Program-made: the position numbers and the translations under genes
Source: Rhizobium sp. 16-488-2b
GTDB taxonomy: Bacteria; Pseudomonadota; Alphaproteobacteria; Rhizobiales; Rhizobiaceae
NCBI RefSeq assembly: GCF_017741815.1
Contig: NZ_JAGHMF010000001.1
Coordinates: 1 to 64,000, forward strand
Length of the DNA: 64,000 bases
Direction of reading: 5' to 3'
Part shown: positions 1-8,759 of the stretch, one piece after another
How the letters are laid out: the number at the start of each line of letters is the position of its first letter
Numbering within the stretch: the stretch's first letter is position 1
The notes under the pieces: generated by a model
Databases searched by the model: none
What the model saw: only the letters and a program-made list of their open reading frames with translations
Told to the model about the DNA's origin: nothing

Positions 1-159
1 TTGCCATGCGGTGCTGTTTGGCCATGGGGCCGGAGAAATCGCTCGGCTGGGCGGCGGCGGCTTTTGCGGTGCTCACCGCCTATGTCCGCGAACTCGGCCG
101 CGCCACCGGCCAGCCGAGCGATTTCTCCGGCCCCATGGCCAAACAGCACCGCATGGCAA
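1..159. repeat. 50-bp perfect inverted repeat at the window edge
   Basis: Bases 1-50 are the exact reverse complement of 110-159, with 59 bases between the arms. The right arm encodes the conserved GPMAKQHRMA stretch of the CDP-alcohol phosphatidyltransferase gene, so it is the native copy. The left arm starts at base 1. A short native inverted pair, CTCGGCTGG (42-50) and CCAGCCGAG (110-118), could have primed a snap-back. I read this as a contig-end fold-back artefact rather than biology. Confidence 0.85.
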
Positions 160-326
160 CGATAACAGGCGCCGCAATCCTCTCGGTGTTTCAGCCGCTC
201 TGGGGCGGCACGAACGAAGTGCTGATTGCCGCGCTATGGCTGATCGCGGTCGGCGCCGCATTCACCGCTCTGCGTCGCGGCCGCCGGCTTGTCGCAAGCT
301 TAAAAAGTGGCGGTAGCCAGTCCTGA
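3..326 (+). CDS. CDP-alcohol phosphatidyltransferase family protein, C-terminal part (5' truncated)
   Basis: The open frame runs from the window edge to a TGA at 324-326. The residues after base 51, including LTAYVREL, GPMAKQHRMA and a terminal hydrophobic segment (VLIAALWLIAVGAAF), resemble the C-terminal half of integral-membrane CDP-alcohol phosphatidyltransferases, which join CDP-activated lipid to an alcohol in phospholipid synthesis. The catalytic DxxDGxxAR motif would lie upstream and is not present, so the substrate cannot be named. About the first 41-50 bases belong to the inverted repeat and probably do not encode the true protein. The assignment rests on a short conserved stretch and is moderate. 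Confidence 0.55.
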   Translation, partial: AMRCCLAMGPEKSLGWAAAAFAVLTAYVRELGRATGQPSDFSGPMAKQHRMATITGAAILSVFQPLWGGTNEVLIAALWLIAVGAAFTALRRGRRLVASLKSGGSQS

Positions 327-376
327 CATTCATTCCGCGCCATTTCGCCGCGCGTACCAAAATCCGCCAAACTGCG

Positions 377-405
377 CTTGTGGAAAGCTAGGGCAACAAT
401 AAAAC
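377..405 (+). promoter_or_regulatory. possible promoter of a short intergenic transcript
   Basis: CTTGTG (377-382), a 17-base spacer and TAAAAC (400-405) loosely fit the rhizobial CTTGAC-N17-CTATAT pattern. It sits just upstream of a strong terminator, so a transcript of roughly 60 bases is conceivable. The -10 match is weak. Confidence 0.2.
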
Positions 406-446
406 GGCTCCGTCGCTTCTGTTTTCCCCGAAGCGGCCTTGAACTA

Positions 447-474
447 GCCTCGCTTCGGCGAGGCATTTTTCTTT
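447..474 (+). terminator. Rho-independent terminator with UUCG tetraloop
   Basis: GCCTCGC (447-453), loop TTCG and GCGAGGC (458-464) form a perfect 7-bp stem, followed by ATTTTTCTTT. It points rightward and lies 120 bases past the end of the phosphatidyltransferase gene. It could end that transcript or a small RNA from the gap. Confidence 0.75.
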
Positions 475-500
475 CTATCGCCCGCTCACAGCAAAGCCGG

Positions 501-1283
501 CTATCGATAAGCTCGCTCCGAAAACACGCTCATGCCGCTGCGCACCAGAAGCTGGTGCACGAGCCGCCTACGCATCGGGTTTTCGAGCCGCGCCGCCTTG
601 GAGCCGAGAAACTCGGTTTCGACATGTTCGAAAGCGGCAAGATCGGGAGAGGCGGCAATCGCTCTCGAATATTCGGCGTGAAATGCCCGGCGGCAGACAT
701 AGGTCTTGTATTTGGTAATACAGAAAACGGCGAACTCGCCCTGCTGCTCACGCAGGAAATCGGCGACGCCAACCGTCACCTCCGGCCATGTCGGGTTGAA
801 CGTATCATCGAAGGCGATGATGCCATGATCGGTCAGCGTATCCGCCGCCAGATGCGTGTCAGACATCACGTGATGCAGCATGTGCCCGCCATCGATGCTG
901 AAGAAGCGGACCGGCCCCACCTTCGCGAAGATATCGGCCGGCTTCAGAAGCGTGCTGTCGCCCTTGATCACCAGGTCCTCCATCACAGGAAGCCCGAGAC
1001 GGCGGCCGTTTTCGACAAATTGCAGATATTGCGCGCTGCCCTTCTTCGCACTGTCGAGATCGAAAAGATCGATGGCAACGATTCGCTCCTGATCCCCGCA
1101 AATGCGCCGAAAGAGGAAATACGATCGCCCGTAATAGACGCCGATCTCGGCGATCGCCCCTTCAAAACCGGCCAGAGCCTGATGTTGGAGGATCGCCAGG
1201 AACACCAGCGCATCCGGGGGATCGATGTAACCCTCGATCGTTTGAAGATCGTGAAAGATAAACTTGCGAATAGCTGCATCCAT
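501..1283 (-). CDS. class I SAM-dependent methyltransferase (Methyltransf_24-like)
   Basis: This encodes 260 residues from an ATG at 1283, which has GGAAA about 10 bases upstream; an in-frame ATG at 1352 lacks a ribosome site. The Rossmann SAM-binding loop is visible as AIAEIGVYYGRS, followed by an acidic strand end (IVAIDLFD). Later FFSIDGGH and IIAFDD resemble the acidic, possibly metal-binding positions of O-methyltransferase-like Methyltransf_24 proteins. No signal peptide or membrane segment is seen, so it should be cytosolic. It stands alone between two plus-strand genes. The substrate is unknown; polysaccharide or natural-product methylation is conceivable but unsupported. Confidence 0.7.
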   Translation of the reverse strand: MDAAIRKFIFHDLQTIEGYIDPPDALVFLAILQHQALAGFEGAIAEIGVYYGRSYFLFRRICGDQERIVAIDLFDLDSAKKGSAQYLQFVENGRRLGLPVMEDLVIKGDSTLLKPADIFAKVGPVRFFSIDGGHMLHHVMSDTHLAADTLTDHGIIAFDDTFNPTWPEVTVGVADFLREQQGEFAVFCITKYKTYVCRRAFHAEYSRAIAASPDLAAFEHVETEFLGSKAARLENPMRRRLVHQLLVRSGMSVFSERAYR

Positions 1284-1626
1284 GCGCGATGTTTTCCAGA
1301 TATCTTTGAAGTCTATTGCAAAAGAAATGACATGACTCAAAGCATAGACCATGCATGAAAGCTAAAATAAGGCAGTATCACAGGTAGAAAGATTTCCGGC
1401 TACCACCGATGGCGCCAACGATATTGTCAGTCGGGAAAATCTTGATCACACATCGCAGGCAAATGATCCTTATTCGACCGGTCTTCGATCTCGGCTAACG
1501 AAATTCGCTAATCGCGTTGGCCATAAGATGCGGCGAAAGCGACACACAGCGCACTTCGTTCTTTTTATCGCCATGTCGTTGGCCTAACTCTGGTGCTGTC
1601 CGATTCCAAATCACAGAAGGTGGTGC
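1284..1626. other. 343-bp intergenic region between divergent genes
   Basis: This gap separates the leftward methyltransferase from the rightward galE and should hold both promoters. I see no confident -35/-10 pair, no open frame with a ribosome site and no strong hairpin. The galE ribosome site (AGAAGGTGG) is at its right end. Confidence 0.5.
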
Positions 1627-2610
1627 ATGGCAGGTGAAACAGTTCTGGTCGTTGGTGGTGCAGGCTATATCGGCTCCCACACATGTCTCGATCTCGCCAA
1701 CAAGGGCTTCAAGCCCGTCGTTTACGACAACTTCTCGAACGGGCACCGTGAGTTCGTCAAATGGGGCCCGGCCGAAGAAGGCGATATCAGGGATCGCGCG
1801 CGCCTCGACGAGGTTCTGGCCAAGCACAAGCCCGCAGCCATCCTGCATTTCGCCGCCCTGATCGAGGTCGGTGAATCCGTCAAGGACCCGGTCGCCTTCT
1901 ACGAAAACAACGTCATCGGCACGCTGACCTTGCTGGCAGCGGCCCAGGCAGCCGGCATCAAGGCTTTCGTCTTCTCCTCCACCTGCGCGACCTATGGCCT
2001 GCCGCAGAGCGTGCCGCTGGATGAAACCCACCGCCAGGTGCCGATCAACCCCTACGGCCAGACGAAGTACATCGTCGAGCAGGCGCTTGCCGACTACGAC
2101 AAGTACACCGGCTTCCGCTCGGTCGTGCTACGCTATTTCAATGCCGCCGGCGCCGATTTCGAAGGTCGTATCGGCGAGTGGCATCAACCGGAAACCCACG
2201 CGATCCCGCTCGCGATCGATGCCGCACTCGGAAGGCGCGACGGTTTCAAGGTGTTCGGCAGCGATTACGAGACCCGCGACGGAACCTGCGTGCGCGACTA
2301 TATCCACGTGCTCGATCTTGCCGATGCGCATGTCCGTGCCGTCGAACATCTGCTGCGTGGCGGTGAATCGGTCGCTCTCAATCTCGGCACCGGCACCGGC
2401 ACGACGGTCAAGGAACTGCTCGGCGCGATCGAAGACGTCTCCGCCAAACCATTCCCCGTCGAATATGTCGGCCGCCGCGAAGGCGATTCGCATACGCTGG
2501 TCGCCAACAACGACAAGGCGCGCGAAGTGCTCGGCTGGGTGCCGCAGCATGATCTCTCCCAGATCATTCGCTCGGCCTGGAACTGGCATTCGAAATCCAA
2601 CCATCACTGA
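1627..2610 (+). CDS. galE: UDP-glucose 4-epimerase
   Basis: A 327-residue short-chain dehydrogenase-type enzyme that interconverts UDP-glucose and UDP-galactose in the cytosol. It has the NAD-binding GGAGYIGSH loop near residue 10, SSTCATYG, the catalytic Y143-x3-K147 pair (PYGQTK) and RYFNAAGA, all standard for GalE. Length matches the family. The ATG follows a good AGAAGGTGG site. In rhizobia this enzyme (also called ExoB) supplies UDP-galactose for exopolysaccharide and lipopolysaccharide; that role is inferred from relatives. The next gene begins 12 bases after its stop, suggesting co-transcription. Confidence 0.93.
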   Translation: MAGETVLVVGGAGYIGSHTCLDLANKGFKPVVYDNFSNGHREFVKWGPAEEGDIRDRARLDEVLAKHKPAAILHFAALIEVGESVKDPVAFYENNVIGTLTLLAAAQAAGIKAFVFSSTCATYGLPQSVPLDETHRQVPINPYGQTKYIVEQALADYDKYTGFRSVVLRYFNAAGADFEGRIGEWHQPETHAIPLAIDAALGRRDGFKVFGSDYETRDGTCVRDYIHVLDLADAHVRAVEHLLRGGESVALNLGTGTGTTVKELLGAIEDVSAKPFPVEYVGRREGDSHTLVANNDKAREVLGWVPQHDLSQIIRSAWNWHSKSNHH

Positions 2611-2622
2611 TTGGCCAGATCG

Positions 2623-4143
2623 ATGACGGGCAAACCGAGCATTCTGCTGATCACCGCGGACCAGTGGCGCGGTGATTGCCTCTCGGCACGCAATCACGCC
2701 TGCGTCAGGACACCGAATGTCGATGCGCTGGCGGCCGAAGGCACGCTGTTTGCCCGTCATTTCGCTGGTGCCGCGCCGTGTTCGCCGGCGCGCGCCACGC
2801 TCTATACCGGCCTCTACCAGATGAACCACCGGGTTTGCCGCAATGGCTCGCCCCTCGATGGCAGGTTCGACAATCTGGCGCTGGCAGCACGCCGCGCCGG
2901 CTACGAGCCGACCCTGTTCGGATACACGGATACGGCACCCGACCCGCGCGGCGTCGATGCCAACGACCCGCATCTGACGACGTATGAAGGCCTGCTACCC
3001 GGCTTTACCGCGCGGCAACTGCTGCCGGAACATGAGAGACAATGGCTGTCCTGGCTTCGCTCGCACGGCCATGAGAATGCGACGAGCCGCGATATTCACA
3101 TCCCCTTGGGCGCCCGTCCCGGCGAAATCTCCAACGCGCCCACCGCCTATTCGAAAGACGAGACGCAGACGGCGTTTCTGGCCGGCGAGTTCATTCGCTG
3201 GCTGGGCGAACAGGATAATCCGTGGTTCGCGCACATATCCTTCCTTCGCCCGCATCCGCCCTTTTCCGCGCCGGCGCCCTACAACGACATGTTTTCGCCC
3301 GAGGACGGGCCTGCCTTTTCACGCGCGGCCGATCGAAAGAGCGAGCAGTCGTCCCATCCCTATCTCGCCTACGCGATGCCGCGAAACGACAAAGGCAGCT
3401 TCATCCACGGCGCGACCGGCCCGGTCGATGACTGGACCGCCGGGGACATCGCAGCCATCCGCGCCATCTACTATGGCATGATCGCCGAAGTGGACGCGCA
3501 ACTCGGCCGTATCTGGGCCGCGCTCAAGGATGCCGGCGTCTGGGAAAACACGGTCATCGTCTTCACCTCGGATCATGCGGAGATGGCCGGCGATCACTGG
3601 ACCTTCGGCAAGGGCGGCTTCTTCGATGGAAGCTATCACATCCCCTTGGTCATTCGCGATCCGCGATCGGGCACCCGCGGCGGAACGGTCGAGCACTTCA
3701 CCAGCGCCGCCGATATCTTTCCGACGCTTTGCGAGCGCCTGAACGTCGAGCCTGAAAACGGCTTGGACGGGCAGTCCCTGCTATCATTCACCGAAGGGAA
3801 GGGTGTCACAAGCTGGCGGGATGCGGCCTTCTGGGAGTTCGATTTCCGCGACATCGCCCATCAGCACGCGGAGCGGCACTTCGGCCTGCGATCGAACGAA
3901 TGCAATCTCGCCGTCGTCAGGGACGAGAGCTTCAAATACGTGCATTTCGCCGGCTTGGCGCCGTTGCTCTTCGATCTCAGGGACGACCCGATGGAGCTGC
4001 GAAATATCGCGGCCGACCCCGCTTACGCTTCGACACGGCTCGCCTACGCGGAAAAACTGCTGTCGCTGCGCGCCCGTCATCTCGACCAAACCCTGGCCTA
4101 TACCGAACTGACGGAGAAAGGGCCGGTTCGACACCGGCCCTGA
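2623..4143 (+). CDS. sulfatase-superfamily hydrolase (arylsulfatase/phosphonate monoester hydrolase type)
   Basis: A 506-residue member of the alkaline phosphatase/sulfatase superfamily. It has the N-terminal metal site (LLITADQWRGD), the sulfatase signature CSPAR with the putative formylglycine cysteine at C53, and the second metal site SDH (D317, H318) followed by GDHW and KGGFFDG. The Cys-to-SDH spacing is close to that of rhizobial phosphonate monoester hydrolase, but substrate specificity cannot be read from sequence. No signal peptide is seen, so it is probably cytosolic. I use the ATG at 2623; an in-frame TTG at 2611 abuts the galE stop. No formylglycine-generating enzyme is encoded nearby. 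Confidence 0.8.
   Translation: MTGKPSILLITADQWRGDCLSARNHACVRTPNVDALAAEGTLFARHFAGAAPCSPARATLYTGLYQMNHRVCRNGSPLDGRFDNLALAARRAGYEPTLFGYTDTAPDPRGVDANDPHLTTYEGLLPGFTARQLLPEHERQWLSWLRSHGHENATSRDIHIPLGARPGEISNAPTAYSKDETQTAFLAGEFIRWLGEQDNPWFAHISFLRPHPPFSAPAPYNDMFSPEDGPAFSRAADRKSEQSSHPYLAYAMPRNDKGSFIHGATGPVDDWTAGDIAAIRAIYYGMIAEVDAQLGRIWAALKDAGVWENTVIVFTSDHAEMAGDHWTFGKGGFFDGSYHIPLVIRDPRSGTRGGTVEHFTSAADIFPTLCERLNVEPENGLDGQSLLSFTEGKGVTSWRDAAFWEFDFRDIAHQHAERHFGLRSNECNLAVVRDESFKYVHFAGLAPLLFDLRDDPMELRNIAADPAYASTRLAYAEKLLSLRARHLDQTLAYTELTEKGPVRHRP
4120..4140 (-). terminator. hairpin at the convergent sulfatase/DUF1993 junction
   Basis: GGGCCGGT (4120-4127) and ACCGGCCC (4133-4140) form a perfect 8-bp stem with a 5-base loop, overlapping the last sulfatase codons. 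Read on the minus strand it is followed by TTTCTCC, so it may end the DUF1993 transcript. The U-tract is short. Confidence 0.45.
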
Positions 4144-4150
4144 TTGATCG

Positions 4151-4660
4151 TCAGGAGAACCGCCCAAGATAATCGAGCTTGCCGACCGGCGCACCCTTGT
4201 TGCGCAGGATCGCGTGCGCCATCGAGATGTGGAAATAGAAATTCGGCAGCGCGAAGCTCAAGACGTAGTCGTCGCCACGAAAGACCGTTCTGTTGCCGCC
4301 GGGAGAAATGACGACCTCGCGGGTTTCAGCGCCATCGAGCGTATCCGGCGAAACGGTCGCGAGATAGGCTTCCGTTTTGGCGACACGCGCCCTGAGCTCG
4401 GCGATCGTCGTTTCGTTATCCTCGAATTTCGGCGCGTCCGTACCCGTTAGCCGTGCAATGGCAAGCTTGGCGCTATCGGTGGCCCGCTGGTACTGGCCGG
4501 AAAACGGCAGCATATCTGGCGCCAGCCGCGTCGCAACGAGCTCCACGGGATCGATGCCCTTCTCGCTGGCGAAGGCCTCCGCCTTGTCGAGATAGTTGGC
4601 CAACGTTGTCAGGCCGCGCTGAAATACAGGCACTGTCAGGCGATAGATTGAAATAGACAT
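4151..4660 (-). CDS. DUF1993 family protein
   Basis: A 169-residue protein matching the DUF1993 family, small predicted helical-bundle proteins found in proteobacteria and fungi with no established function. Family-like features are the N-terminal ISIYRLTVPVFQRGLTTL, the middle LAPDMLPFSGQYQRATD and the C-terminal FALPNFYFHISMAHAILR. The start is the ATG at 4660, with GGAGAG about 7 bases upstream; an upstream GTG at 4672 overlaps that site and is unlikely. It is transcribed toward the sulfatase gene, with a 7-bp gap between the stops. Confidence 0.8.
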   Translation of the reverse strand: MSISIYRLTVPVFQRGLTTLANYLDKAEAFASEKGIDPVELVATRLAPDMLPFSGQYQRATDSAKLAIARLTGTDAPKFEDNETTIAELRARVAKTEAYLATVSPDTLDGAETREVVISPGGNRTVFRGDDYVLSFALPNFYFHISMAHAILRNKGAPVGKLDYLGRFS

Positions 4661-4919
4661 TGCGCTCTCCACCGGGGCCGACGACCGGCCACCGTTTCCG
4701 CGATATCATATAGTCGGGCCACATATCATTTTCATCGGCTCGCGCTGCATTCTCGATGTTTTTAAGGTGTCGCGGCCAGGCCGTCGTAGCGCGCCTAACC
4801 GTGGGTTGTTGCGCCAAAATAATCCCAAAAAAGAGGTGGCTTATTTTACCAGCTTTTCTATTCTGCGCGCTTCGCATCGCTCGCCCTGGTTCACGGGATG
4901 AGGGCTTACAGGAACTGAC

Positions 4920-5978
4920 ATGCAATTCGTATTCGACGGCCACAACGACGTTCTTCTCCGCCTCTGGACGCATGAGCGGGAGGGCGGCGATCCCATTGCC
5001 GAGTTTGCGAACGGAACGGACACCGGCCACATTGACGCGCCGCGCGCCAAGGCAGGCGGACTGGCCGGCGGTCTTTGCGCCATCTACATTCCCTCGGGCG
5101 ATCTGGTCTTCGCCGATCCCGACAAGGACGGCCACTACGTCACCCCGCTCGCAGCGCCTCTCGATCCGTTGCCATCGCTGCGGATCGCCAATGAAATGGC
5201 CGCTATCGCCCTGCGCCTCGATCGCGCCGGCGCTTGGCGTCTGTGCCGCACCGTCAAGGACATCCGCAAATCCATCGAAGACGGCGTCTTCGCCGCTGTC
5301 ATGCATATGGAAGGCTGCGAAGCGATCGGTTCGGATCTGGCCGCGCTGGAAGTCTTCTACGCCGCGGGCCTGCGCTCGCTCGGCCCGGTCTGGAGCCGGC
5401 ACAACATCTTCGGTCACGGCGTTCCGTTTGCCTTCCCGATGTCGCCGGATACCGGCCTTGGTCTGACCGATGCCGGATTCGAATTGGTTCGCGAGTGCAA
5501 CCGCATGGGCATCATGATCGATCTCGCCCACATCACCGAAAAGGGCTTCTGGGATGTCGCCAAGACGACGGATCAGCCGCTCGTCGCCAGCCACTCGAAC
5601 GTCCATGCTCTGACGCCCGTCGCCCGCAACCTGACCGACAGGCAGCTTGACGCGATCAAGGAAAGCCGCGGCCTCGTCGGCCTCAACTATGCAACCGCCA
5701 TGCTGCGCGACGACGCCCGCTCCGACGGCGACACGCCGCTCAGCGACATGGTTCGCCATATCGACTACCTCGTCGAGCGCATCGGCATCGATTGCGTGGC
5801 GCTCGGATCGGACTTCGACGGCGCAACCATACCGGATGAAATCGGCGATGCATCGGGCAACCAGAAGCTGATTGATGCGCTTCGGCGTGCTGGATATGGT
5901 GGCGAGGATTTGAAGAAAATGGCCAGCGAAAACTGGCTTCGGATTCTGTCTTCGGCATGGGGAGAAGAGGCTGCCTGA
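4920..5978 (+). CDS. membrane dipeptidase family (peptidase M19) zinc dipeptidase
   Basis: A 352-residue TIM-barrel metallopeptidase of family M19 (renal dipeptidase type). The binuclear zinc ligands are visible: H8-x-D10 (GHNDV), the bridging E131 (HMEGCE), H204 (DLAH), a histidine near 225 (ASHSNVH) and D298 (GSDFDG). M19 enzymes hydrolyse dipeptides, often accepting a D-residue at the C-terminal position. No signal peptide is present, so it should work in the cytosol. It is the first gene of a run with a dipeptide-type ABC importer 51 bases downstream, suggesting that it cleaves what the importer brings in. An alternative is turnover of cell-wall-derived dipeptides. Confidence 0.9.
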   Translation: MQFVFDGHNDVLLRLWTHEREGGDPIAEFANGTDTGHIDAPRAKAGGLAGGLCAIYIPSGDLVFADPDKDGHYVTPLAAPLDPLPSLRIANEMAAIALRLDRAGAWRLCRTVKDIRKSIEDGVFAAVMHMEGCEAIGSDLAALEVFYAAGLRSLGPVWSRHNIFGHGVPFAFPMSPDTGLGLTDAGFELVRECNRMGIMIDLAHITEKGFWDVAKTTDQPLVASHSNVHALTPVARNLTDRQLDAIKESRGLVGLNYATAMLRDDARSDGDTPLSDMVRHIDYLVERIGIDCVALGSDFDGATIPDEIGDASGNQKLIDALRRAGYGGEDLKKMASENWLRILSSAWGEEAA

Positions 5979-6029
5979 GACTGCTGACGTGCTTTGATTG
6001 AATTCAAGAATGAACAGGGGACGAAAATT

Positions 6030-7673
6030 ATGATGATGACCAGATTGAACCGCAGCTTCCGTGCGCTTTCCGCCGGCGCCGCCCTTTCCATCCTGATGAT
6101 GGCCGCGCCCGCGGCCTTTGCCGAGACCCCGAAGGATACCCTCGTCGAGGGCTTCGCGATCGACGACATCATCACCATGGATCCGGGCGAAGCTTTCGAG
6201 CTTTCGACCGCCGAAATGACCAGCAACACCTACAGCCTGCTCGTACGCCTCGACATGGCCGACACGTCCAAGGTCAAGGGCGACCTCGCCGAGAGCTGGA
6301 CCGTTTCGGATGACGGCCTGACTTATACGTTCAAGCTGAAGCCCGGCATGAAGTTCGCCTCCGGCAACCCGATCACCGCCGAGGACGTTGCCTGGTCCTT
6401 CGAGCGCGCAGTCAAGCTCGACAAGAGCCCAGCCTTCATCATCACCCAGTTCGGCATCACGGGTGACAACGTCACCGAAAAAGCCAAGGCGACCGACGAG
6501 AACACCTTCACCTTCACCGTCGACAAGCCCTACGCACCAAGCTTCGTCCTGAACTGCCTCACGGCAACGGTTGCTTCCGTCGTCGACAAGAAGCTCGTTC
6601 TCGACCACGTCAAGCCGGTCACCCCGTCGGCCGACTACAAGTACGACAACGACTTCGGCAATGAGTGGCTGAAGACCGGCTATGCCGGCTCCGGCGCCTT
6701 CAAGCTGCGCGAATGGCGCGCCAACGAAGTGGTCGTGCTCGAGCGCAACGACAACTACTACGGCGAAAAGGCCAAGCTCGCCCGCGTCATCTATCGCTTC
6801 ATGAAGGAAAGCTCGGCGCAGCGCCTGGCGCTTGAGGCCGGTGACATCGACATCGCGCGCAACCTGGAGCCCGGCGACCTCGATGCCGTTGCAAAGAACG
6901 CCGATCTCGCCAGCGAAAGCGCGCCGAAGGGCACCGTCTACTTCATCAGCCTCAACTCCAAGAACGAGAACCTGAAGAAGCCGGAAGTCCAGGAAGCCTT
7001 CAAGTACCTGGTCGATTACGATGCGATTGGCGCCACCCTGATCAAGGGCATCGGCGAAATCCACCAGACCTTCCTGCCGAAGGGCCAGCTCGGCGCGCTC
7101 GACGAGAACCCATACAAGTTCGACGTCGCCAAGGCCAAGGAACTTCTCGCCAAGGCAGGCCTGAAGGACGGCTTCTCGGTCACCATCGACGTGCGCAACA
7201 CGCAGCCGGTAACCGGTATCGCCGAATCCATCCAGCAGTCGGTCGCCCAGGCCGGTATCAAGATGGAAATCATCCCAGGTGACGGCAAGCAGACGCTGAC
7301 CAAGTTCCGCGCCCGCACGCACGACATCTACATCGGCCAGTGGGGCTCGGACTACTTCGACCCGAACTCCAACGCCGACACCTTCACCAGCAACCCGGAT
7401 AACTCCGACGCCGGTACCGTGAAGACGCTCGCCTGGCGCAACACGTTTGAAGCACCTGAGCTGGACAAGGAAGCCAAGGCTGCCCTGCTCGAACGCGACA
7501 ACGACAAGCGCGCGGCGATGTATCAGGACATTCAGAAGAAGTATCTGGCCAACAGCCCGTTCGTTTTCATCTTCCAGCAGACCGAAGTCGCGGGCTACCG
7601 CAAGGGTGTGACGAACTTCAAGCTCGGCCCGAGCTTCGACACCAACTATGTCGGCATGATCGGCAAGGAATGA
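6030..7673 (+). CDS. ABC transporter periplasmic substrate-binding protein, peptide/opine/nickel family (SBP_bac_5)
   Basis: A 547-residue family-5 solute-binding protein. I place the start at the ATG at 6030, with AGGGG about 9 bases upstream. The N-terminus is a signal peptide: basic start, hydrophobic core SAGAALSILMMAAPAAFA, likely cleavage after AFA. Family traits include ESWTVSDDGLTYTFKLKPGMKF and GSGAFKL. It should capture small peptides in the periplasm and deliver them to the two permeases that follow. Co-location with the M19 dipeptidase argues for a dipeptide ligand, though the ligand is not visible in the sequence. Confidence 0.9.
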   Translation: MMMTRLNRSFRALSAGAALSILMMAAPAAFAETPKDTLVEGFAIDDIITMDPGEAFELSTAEMTSNTYSLLVRLDMADTSKVKGDLAESWTVSDDGLTYTFKLKPGMKFASGNPITAEDVAWSFERAVKLDKSPAFIITQFGITGDNVTEKAKATDENTFTFTVDKPYAPSFVLNCLTATVASVVDKKLVLDHVKPVTPSADYKYDNDFGNEWLKTGYAGSGAFKLREWRANEVVVLERNDNYYGEKAKLARVIYRFMKESSAQRLALEAGDIDIARNLEPGDLDAVAKNADLASESAPKGTVYFISLNSKNENLKKPEVQEAFKYLVDYDAIGATLIKGIGEIHQTFLPKGQLGALDENPYKFDVAKAKELLAKAGLKDGFSVTIDVRNTQPVTGIAESIQQSVAQAGIKMEIIPGDGKQTLTKFRARTHDIYIGQWGSDYFDPNSNADTFTSNPDNSDAGTVKTLAWRNTFEAPELDKEAKAALLERDNDKRAAMYQDIQKKYLANSPFVFIFQQTEVAGYRKGVTNFKLGPSFDTNYVGMIGKE

Positions 7674-7691
7674 TCCGGCAGGATTGATAGA

Positions 7692-8759
7692 TTGAGCATC
7701 GTCGAAACAAAGACGGAAGCACGGCCGAAACCCGGCCGTGCTCTTCCTTTTGCGAAGGCTGTGGGCCGTTTTCTGGTCGCCGCCGTCACCACCTATCTCG
7801 GCCTTCTGGCCGTGACCTTCTTCATCGGCCGCGTCGTGCCCATCGATCCGGTGCTCGCCATTCTCGGCGACCGCGCACCCGCCCACGTGGTTGAGCGCGT
7901 GCGGCGCGAAATGGGCTTCGACCTGCCGCTCTACCAGCAGTTCTATATCTACCTCAAAGGAATCCTGGCCGGCGATTTCGGCACCTCGGTGCTGACGACC
8001 AATCCGGTCATGGTCGACATCAAGCGCGTCTTCCCGGCAACGATCGAACTCGCCACGCTCGGCACCATCATCGGCTCGGTGATCGGCGTGCCGCTCGGCG
8101 TACTTGCCGCCGTCAAGCGCGGCAGCTTCGCCGACCAGATCGTTCGCGTCATCGGCCTCATCGGCTATTCCGTGCCGATCTTCTGGCTGTCGCTGATCTC
8201 GCTGGTGATCTTCTACGCCAAGCTGCGCTGGGTCGCCTTCCCCGGCCGCATCGATATCGTTTTCGAATACAGCTTCACGCCGGTCACCGGCTTCTATTTG
8301 CTCGACAGCGCCATGCAGGGGCAGTGGGATGTATTCTATGACGTCTTCCGCCACATCATCCTGCCAGCCTCGCTGCTCGGCTATTTCTCGCTCGCCTATA
8401 TCAGCCGCATGACCCGCAGCTTCATGCTGAACGAGCTTAGCCAGGAATATGTGGTTGCCGCGCGCGCCAAGGGCCTGTCGGAAACCCGGGTGATCTGGGG
8501 CCACGCGCTGCGCAACGCCGCGGTGCCGCTCGTCACCGTCATCGCGCTCTCCTATGCCGGACTGCTCGAAGGTTCGGTCTTGACCGAAACAGTCTTCTCC
8601 TGGCCCGGTATCGGCCTCTATATCACCAATTCGCTGCAGAATGCCGATATGAACGCCGTGCTTGGCGGCACGATCGTCATCGGCACCGTCTTCATCGGCA
8701 TCAACCTCTTGTCTGATCTTCTTTATCGGACCCTCGATCCCAGGACCCGAACCCGATGA
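7692..8759 (+). CDS. ABC transporter permease, DppB/OppB type
   Basis: A 355-residue inner-membrane permease with about six transmembrane segments and the cytoplasmic EAA loop (EYVVAARAKGLSETRVIWGHALRNA region, described here by its first part EYVVAARAKG). It forms a heterodimeric channel with the next gene product. The start is a TTG at 7692 preceded by CAGGA; no ATG lies near. The N-terminal tail (about 25 residues) is longer than usual before the first membrane helix. The stop overlaps the next start by four bases, so the two are translationally coupled. Confidence 0.9.
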   Translation: MSIVETKTEARPKPGRALPFAKAVGRFLVAAVTTYLGLLAVTFFIGRVVPIDPVLAILGDRAPAHVVERVRREMGFDLPLYQQFYIYLKGILAGDFGTSVLTTNPVMVDIKRVFPATIELATLGTIIGSVIGVPLGVLAAVKRGSFADQIVRVIGLIGYSVPIFWLSLISLVIFYAKLRWVAFPGRIDIVFEYSFTPVTGFYLLDSAMQGQWDVFYDVFRHIILPASLLGYFSLAYISRMTRSFMLNELSQEYVVAARAKGLSETRVIWGHALRNAAVPLVTVIALSYAGLLEGSVLTETVFSWPGIGLYITNSLQNADMNAVLGGTIVIGTVFIGINLLSDLLYRTLDPRTRTR

